Positions 19,901-24,247 of a stretch of 24,247 nucleotides of DNA are shown here, piece after piece. The DNA comes from Terramyces sp. JEL0728. Its lineage: Eukaryota; Chytridiomycota; Chytridiomycetes; Rhizophydiales; Terramycetaceae. The notes under the pieces are model-generated. The model did no database searches. It had not been told where the DNA came from and saw only the letters and a list, made by a program, of their open reading frames with translations. The stretch covers positions 1 to 24,247 of the forward strand of contig JADIIU010000170.1 in assembly GCA_027603945.1 (NCBI GenBank), written 5' to 3'. The position numbers were made by a program, and so were the translations under genes. Each line of letters opens with the position of its first letter. Within the stretch, counting starts at the first letter, position 1.

Positions 19901-20991
19901 CTGCTCAAATATGGTTCCAGCTCCGCGTCTCTGTTCTCACCTCCTTTCTTTCTTTGGGGATGGCACTAATTGCAGTTCTGACAACCAGTTCCTCCATTGC
20001 ATTTGCATCTAAAGTTGCACTCTCACTTTCATCTGCCACCCAAATTTCTGAAAGCATTACTGCCTTGTTGAGCACTCTCGCTACTGCTGAAGCAGAAATG
20101 AATGCGGTGGAGCGTATGGATTATTATGGCACATGTCTTCCAAAAGAAGATGAAAACACAAAACCATCGGATCCAGATAGCACTCAGTGGCCAGTTGAAG
20201 GAAAGATTGAAATCAAAGAATTGGAATTACGGTATCCAAACAGACCTGATTCGGCCATCATTAAAGGGATATCTGCTTTGATCAAGCCTGGCGAAAAAGT
20301 CGGAGTTGTTGGAAGAACCGGATCCGGAAAGAGTACCCTTCTGACTGCATTCTTTAGAATCATGGAACCAACGCAAGGGACTATTTTCATTGACGGCCAA
20401 GATATACAAAAACTCGGCCTTTCAACTCTTCGTTCTCGAATCCAAATCATATCGCAAGAACCAGTGCTCTTTGACGGCACTTTCAGATCAAACCTGGACC
20501 ACACAAACCAGCATACCGACGACGAGCTATGGAAAGCACTCGAGTACTCTGGGCTTAAAGATTACGTTTCTGACCTGCCTGAAAAGCTTGATGCATCCAT
20601 TACAATGAACGGTGAAAACTTGTCGGTTGGTCAAAGACAGCTAGTTTGTCTCTCTCGCTCTATTCTGCAAAAACCAAAGATTCTCATGATGGACGAGGCT
20701 ACTTCTTCAATCGACGGTGATTCAGATAAACTAGTGCAACAAGCAATCCAGCAACACTTTGAAGCAACCACTGTTATTAGTATTGCTCACAGGTTAAACA
20801 CAATTGCAGGGTTTGACAGAGTTATCGTGCTGGACAAGGGCAAGATTGCAGAATTCAACACTCCACACGAATTGCTACAAAACAGGGACTCTATCTTTTC
20901 CCAAATGACTGATGCTTCAGGGCAAGCTAATGCGCAGTTGATTAGAGAATTGGCTCAGCAGCACTACGAGTCAGTGGATAATAATAAATAG
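16914..20991 (+). CDS. ABCC/MRP-type full-length ABC transporter
   Basis: Five exons (16914..17237, 17257..17469, 17490..18753, 18775..19647, 19670..20991) with introns of 19, 20, 21 and 22 nt encode about 1331 aa in the order TMD1-NBD1-TMD2-NBD2, without the extra N-terminal membrane domain of long MRPs. NBD1 has Walker A GIVGQIGSGKSS (about residue 497), signature LSGGQKTRLSLARAIYA and Walker B IYLLDDP. NBD2 has GVVGRTGSGKSTL, LSVGQRQLVCLSRS and ILMMDEATSSID. TMD1 residues LQALEGYFRDKV and TMD2 DVEALDNGI fit the family. It exports organic anions, conjugates or drugs; the substrate cannot be told. A Lys/Glu/Pro-rich insert of about 60 residues precedes NBD1's Walker A. The third intron is stop-free. 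Confidence 0.95.
18754..18774 (+). other. Stop-free 21-nt intron inside the NBD1 signature helix
   Basis: The segment GTGACCTTGTACTAATCTTA plus G is a multiple of three and has no stop. Read through, it would insert seven residues (GDLVLIL in place of a single L) between RLS and ARAIY, where ABC proteins are contiguous. Donor GTGA, CTAAT and CTTAG are in the standard intron positions. Splicing restores RLSLARAIYANADIYLLDDP. Confidence 0.88.
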
Positions 20992-21123
20992 ATTAATTTC
21001 TCGTGCGCTTTATTTTACTTGTTGAATTTGGATTCTAATAAATAATTCTGCAAACAAACCAGATCAAGTGTGAGTATATACAGTGCTGCTGAATTAAAAT
21101 AAAGCAGGAAATAGAACACTAGT

Positions 21124-22306
21124 TTATTGAATGGCACAATCCTTCTTTTTATCTTTGCTGCTACTGGTTGATTCAGTACCAACACGCTCATGCCCACGAG
21201 CAGTCCTCTCCCGCTCATCAATCTGCTCACTACGCTGAATCTGTGCTTCCTCGTAATCAAACTGCTGTTGCAGCTGTCTCGCAAGTAAATCGTCATTCCC
21301 AGTCCCATACTCTTGAAAATCATAGTTGTAGAATTTACAGTCCCCGTCAAGTACTAAATCCTGCCATACTATATCTTCGTCAATGTATCCTTCGTCAGTT
21401 ACTAGGCAGTATAGTTTGTTTTCGTTTCTTGTCAATACACTGAAATGGTTGTTGTAGAAAAAGACACATGGTTCGTGGATTGTTACCAGTAAAGCCTCCA
21501 TGCCCGCAAGTGTCAGTTGGCCTTGTTGCAAAAACTCTCTGCACACCAATCCCTCGACCGAATCTTTAATTCCTTCTTCGACAACCTGAATCAAGTATAA
21601 TTACCTTGTTGTAGCATTTAAGATTGCTGATGACTTTATAATATTGCTCCTGTGGGTCTATTACCCATCCGTGGTAGATTTGTATTCGAAGCAATTCAAA
21701 CGGCGATAACAAATCAGTATATTCTATATGTATACCGTCAAAGTAGATATTTACATCCATTCCATACTTTAATTTCGGCAGTACTTGTAGTGTATCATCC
21801 AGTATCTTTTCATCATTCGCGTTTGTTATTTCTATTGATAGAATGTACTGACAGAGTAGATTTAAAAGATCTTCTAGTGACAGGTCTCGGTTGATGTCAA
21901 TACGGTTTGCTAGTGAGAGTAAGTTTGCCAGTGCTAGTAGTGGACATGGGCCGTTTTCATTTTGCAGCAATATACACTTGTTTGGTGCAATTTGCTTGCA
22001 CTTGAATTTCTCAGTGTCCTTATTTGCTGTACATTCCGTGGATTGGGCAGGAGCAGTATTTACAGTATCTGTTTGGATTTCAGCTGGTTGAGAGGGTGCT
22101 TGTACTCCAGGCTGATCTTTGACTGCCGATCCATTAACTGTAGGCTGCGTTTCCGTTAGTTGACCTGGTCCTGTATTTGCCGCCAAAGATTGTTCGGTAT
22201 GCTGAAATTCTGCGAGTGGTTCTGGAACGGCATTTTCCGTGTTATCGCTTTGCTCTCTAGGCAATTCCTGGATAACTTTCTGGACATTTTGGTTTTCAGA
22301 TTGCAT
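21124..22306 (-). CDS. MINDY-family deubiquitinase (FAM63) with C-terminal CaaX
   Basis: Exons 22306..21605 and 21585..21124 join across a 19-nt intron (GTAATTATACTTGATTCAG) to give 387 aa. The catalytic Cys is in CILLQNENGPCPLLALANLL and the catalytic His in CVFFYNNHFSVL, as in MINDY-1/2, cysteine proteases that trim Lys48-linked ubiquitin chains. About 110 N-terminal residues are Gln/Thr/Pro/Asn-rich and probably disordered. After the domain, the region LLARQLQQQFDYEEAQIQRS resembles the ubiquitin-binding helix of the family. The protein ends KKKDCAIQ, a basic stretch plus a CaaX box with X=Q, which would favour farnesylation and membrane attachment. Start 22306 is the first in-frame ATG; an upstream exon is possible. 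Confidence 0.92.
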
Positions 22307-22620
22307 CTCGAATGGATAAACTTTACTTGATAGAGCTGCAAGGACAGCTTCTGCTTGAACAATCAAATACTAAGACCAAGTTGGGCGAATTTGTTTATCC
22401 GTATCTGTATATAGGGTAGGAAATATTTTAATCTCAGGTAAATATTAGCTGATCAAGAAACCACAAGATTCAAGGCAAGAAGGAGCAATTAAAAGATCCA
22501 ATAGTAGTCTTGCCATCAAGAACAGTAATTTATGAAAAAATAATCTTTAAATCCAGACCAGAATTCATAATAAACAAGTAGAATTTTTTACCTTACGTAA
22601 GCAAAAAAGTTTAACAAAAA
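22307..22620. other. Divergent intergenic region, MINDY / methyltransferase
   Basis: It is AT-rich and has no supported gene. It contains a 23-nt candidate intron next to the MINDY frame (minus strand, donor GTCTTAG, acceptor TTCAAG near 22354-22376), which would extend the N-terminus, but no upstream ATG accompanies it. Confidence 0.45.
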
Positions 22621-23500
22621 ATGATGCACAGTGTCAATTACACTAGAGTTAAATCACACTACCATTCACTGTTATCTCAGCATTACACTTGGACGTTTGG
22701 TGGGTCAAATAAGCAGAGTAACAACTACAAGGTGCTTTCGCAGTACTTGCAAGATGGGCAAGGCAAGGTAGCTGTTGACTTGGGATGTGGGTCAGGCTTC
22801 CAATCAGTCCCTCTAATGCAGCTAGGTACTCTGTAATTAAACCAGGCTACCATGTATTCTGTGTAGATTCATCTACTCAACTATTGGAAGAATTGCAAGA
22901 GCATGCACCGACAAAAAATTACACTCTGGTAGAAACAGACATGCTATCGTACAAGCACAAAGCAGATGTGGTTGTTTGCATGGGAGATTCAATTACGCAC
23001 TTGGCTAATCTGGATGAAGTGGAATTATTATTAAGGAATGTATACGATATGCTCGATGGCTTGTTTTTTATTTCGTTTAGGGATTTAACTGTGGAAATGT
23101 TTGACTGTGATAGGTATGTAATTTTCATCTCAAATCACGTCATTTTCGGTTGTTTTGCAAGCATTCCCGATTGATTGGGAAATGAGTAATGTCTAGAGAC
23201 AGAACACATCTAATGCTAGGTTTATTCCAGTAAGGTCAGACGAACGCACGGTATTCACCTGTTTCCTAGAATGGAAGAGTAGTGGTAATGGCTGCCTCGT
23301 AAAAATAACAGACTTGGTCCACGTCAAAAAAGGGATTGGTAACTAAACCTAACCAAGGCGCGTGGGAACTGTGTACTAGTTGGTATGAGAAGCTGGGTAT
23401 TTCTATGGAATGGCTGAAGCAGAAAGGGTTGGAGATTGGGTTTACTGTTCTGGATGAAGGGCAGGACCAAGGAATGGAAATGATAATATTCAAGAAATAA
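22621..23500 (+). CDS. Class I SAM-dependent methyltransferase
   Basis: Four exons (22621..22825, 22846..23113, 23220..23338, 23358..23500) with introns of 20, 106 and 19 nt encode 244 aa. SAM-binding motif I is VAVDLGCGSGFQSVPLMQLG, motif II VFCVDSSTQLLEELQEH, and the strand-4 region is ADVVVCMGDSITHL. The later region, DRFIPVRSDERTVFTCFLEW, is a pattern I associate with small-molecule or unassigned methyltransferases of this fold; the substrate is unknown. The exon joins are supported by the conserved motif continuing across each intron (LG/YHVFCVD; CDR/FIPVRS; KGIG/AWELC). Two Met codons in tandem open the frame; the first is used here. Confidence 0.9.
23114..23219 (+). other. 106-nt outlier intron in the methyltransferase gene
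   Basis: It begins GTATGT and ends CTAATGCTAG, with the standard branch-to-acceptor spacing, but is five times longer than its neighbours. The interior can fold: CATTCCC (from 23161) pairs with GGGAAATG around GATTGATT, allowing one bulge. No C/D or H/ACA snoRNA boxes were found. Confidence 0.8.
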
Positions 23501-23609
23501 TGCCCTTTTTCTTTTTGATTCCGAGTCTGTGAATTGTCAAAAGTGTTATGTGTAACGCTCATCAAAAATTGCTTCAAGAACAATTCCATTTATATACAAG
23601 TACAACATT

Positions 23610-24247
23610 CTAAGTACGCCTTGCTTCTGAACAAACACCAGCAGCGCAAGCGCAACACAAGTCTTCTCTATGTGGAGCAGTTATCTGAGCTTTTTCTTCT
23701 GGTTTTCCAGGCAGTCGTAGCCCCAAATGCAAAAGTAGAAAATATTTCACTCTTTGAATGTAAATATCTGTATCCAATTCTGCAATATTGATCTTGTTGC
23801 AAACTCTGCATTTTTGATTCCATACTCTTACACAAAACTCGTTCTTGTTTGTGTATATTTCTATGCAAATCTTTCCACTCTTCCAGCTGATTTTCTTTTT
23901 CTTGTGTTTACAAGTGAATGTTCCAACAACGCATCTTTGCACAGGTCGAGCATTTTCAAATACCTTGTAATTCAATGATATCGGTTGATCCTGTTCTATT
24001 ATCAATTCCATGGCGGCTTGAATACTCAAAGAATGGTAAAACGTATATTCTCGATTAGGGCCTGTTTCTGTTTCTGGTCCATTCCATTTCTCCAATTTTG
24101 CAATATTATTTTCAATTTCTTTTTGGATTCTCTCTCTTTTTTTGATCTCTAGACGTTAACTTTTACTTTTTACCTTCTTGCTTTCTTCTATCATTCTCAA
24201 TACGCTGACTTTCTCTTTCCTGCTGTTGCGCTATCCTGTTATTCTCA
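23610..24247 (-). CDS. 3CxxC-type zinc-finger protein, 5' part beyond the window
   Basis: Exons 24247..24167 (open at the edge) and 24148..23610 are joined by an 18-nt intron, GTAAAAGTTAACGTCTAG, the shortest in the window; only this join keeps the single open upstream frame. The N-terminal visible part is a highly charged helix (AQQQERESQRIEN; KKRERIQKEIENNIAKLEKW), probably coiled coil. Then comes a zf-3CxxC/RTP-like domain: ISWKSGKICIEIYTNKNEF, QKCRVCNK, and the closing CCACAAGVCSE. The first knuckle reads FTCKHKKKK, so its usual second Cys is missing or replaced by His. Related domains occur in receptor-transporting proteins and in many fungal proteins of unknown role. Confidence 0.85.

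Noticed and set aside
23114..23219. C/D-box snoRNA in the 106-nt intron
   Set aside because: No RTGATGA plus CTGA pair in suitable positions was seen.
1..24247. CRISPR array, transposon or viral insertion
   Set aside because: No regular spacer repeats, terminal inverted repeats with a transposase, or viral genes were found; only a two-copy 22-bp tandem repeat exists.

Overview
This window reads as a gene-dense, AT-rich nuclear segment from a fungus that still has, or recently had, a flagellum. Fungal evidence: a tandem pair of MATA-type HMG-box genes, a fungal cytochrome c peroxidase and a MARVEL-family membrane protein. Evidence for cilia/flagella: a WDR60-type dynein-2 (intraflagellar transport) intermediate chain. 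Together these suggest a zoosporic, early-diverging fungal lineage; the sequence does not let me name it. TAA, TAG and TGA are all used as authentic stops, so the standard code applies.

The striking property is the introns. Rebuilding 13 spliced genes from protein continuity gives 36 introns: one of 18 nt, eighteen of 19, eleven of 20, three of 21, one of 22, plus two outliers of 43 and 106 nt. Nearly all fit GTA-N(7-9)-YTAAY-NNAG, with the presumed branch A held 5 or so nt from the 3' end and only about 13 nt from the donor. The 43-nt intron is two complete ultrashort introns abutting each other. Others include a GC-AG intron, an apparent GT-GG intron and a stop-free 21-nt intron that is only visible because it interrupts an ABC signature helix.

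Layout, left to right: a truncated tRNA-Ile and an unresolved coding-like stretch (1-585); an intronless orphan gene (586-2181, +); a minus-strand block with a MARVEL protein, TRAPPC11, the ESCRT-III subunit CHMP1/Did2, a large multi-pass membrane protein and signal peptide peptidase (2259-10751). Next comes WDR60 (+), starting only 29 bp from the SPP start codon. Then follow two tandem HMG-box genes (-) with a shared promoter architecture, a membrane-anchored FKBP (+), cytochrome c peroxidase (+), an ABCC/MRP transporter (+), a MINDY deubiquitinase with a CaaX end (-), a SAM methyltransferase (+), and the 3' part of a 3CxxC zinc-finger gene (-) running off the right edge.

The genes do not form one pathway. 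Membrane traffic is well represented (TRAPPC11, CHMP1, SPP, MARVEL, ABCC, membrane FKBP). The HMG pair is a candidate sexual-regulator locus. Intergenic gaps are mostly about 100-300 bp.
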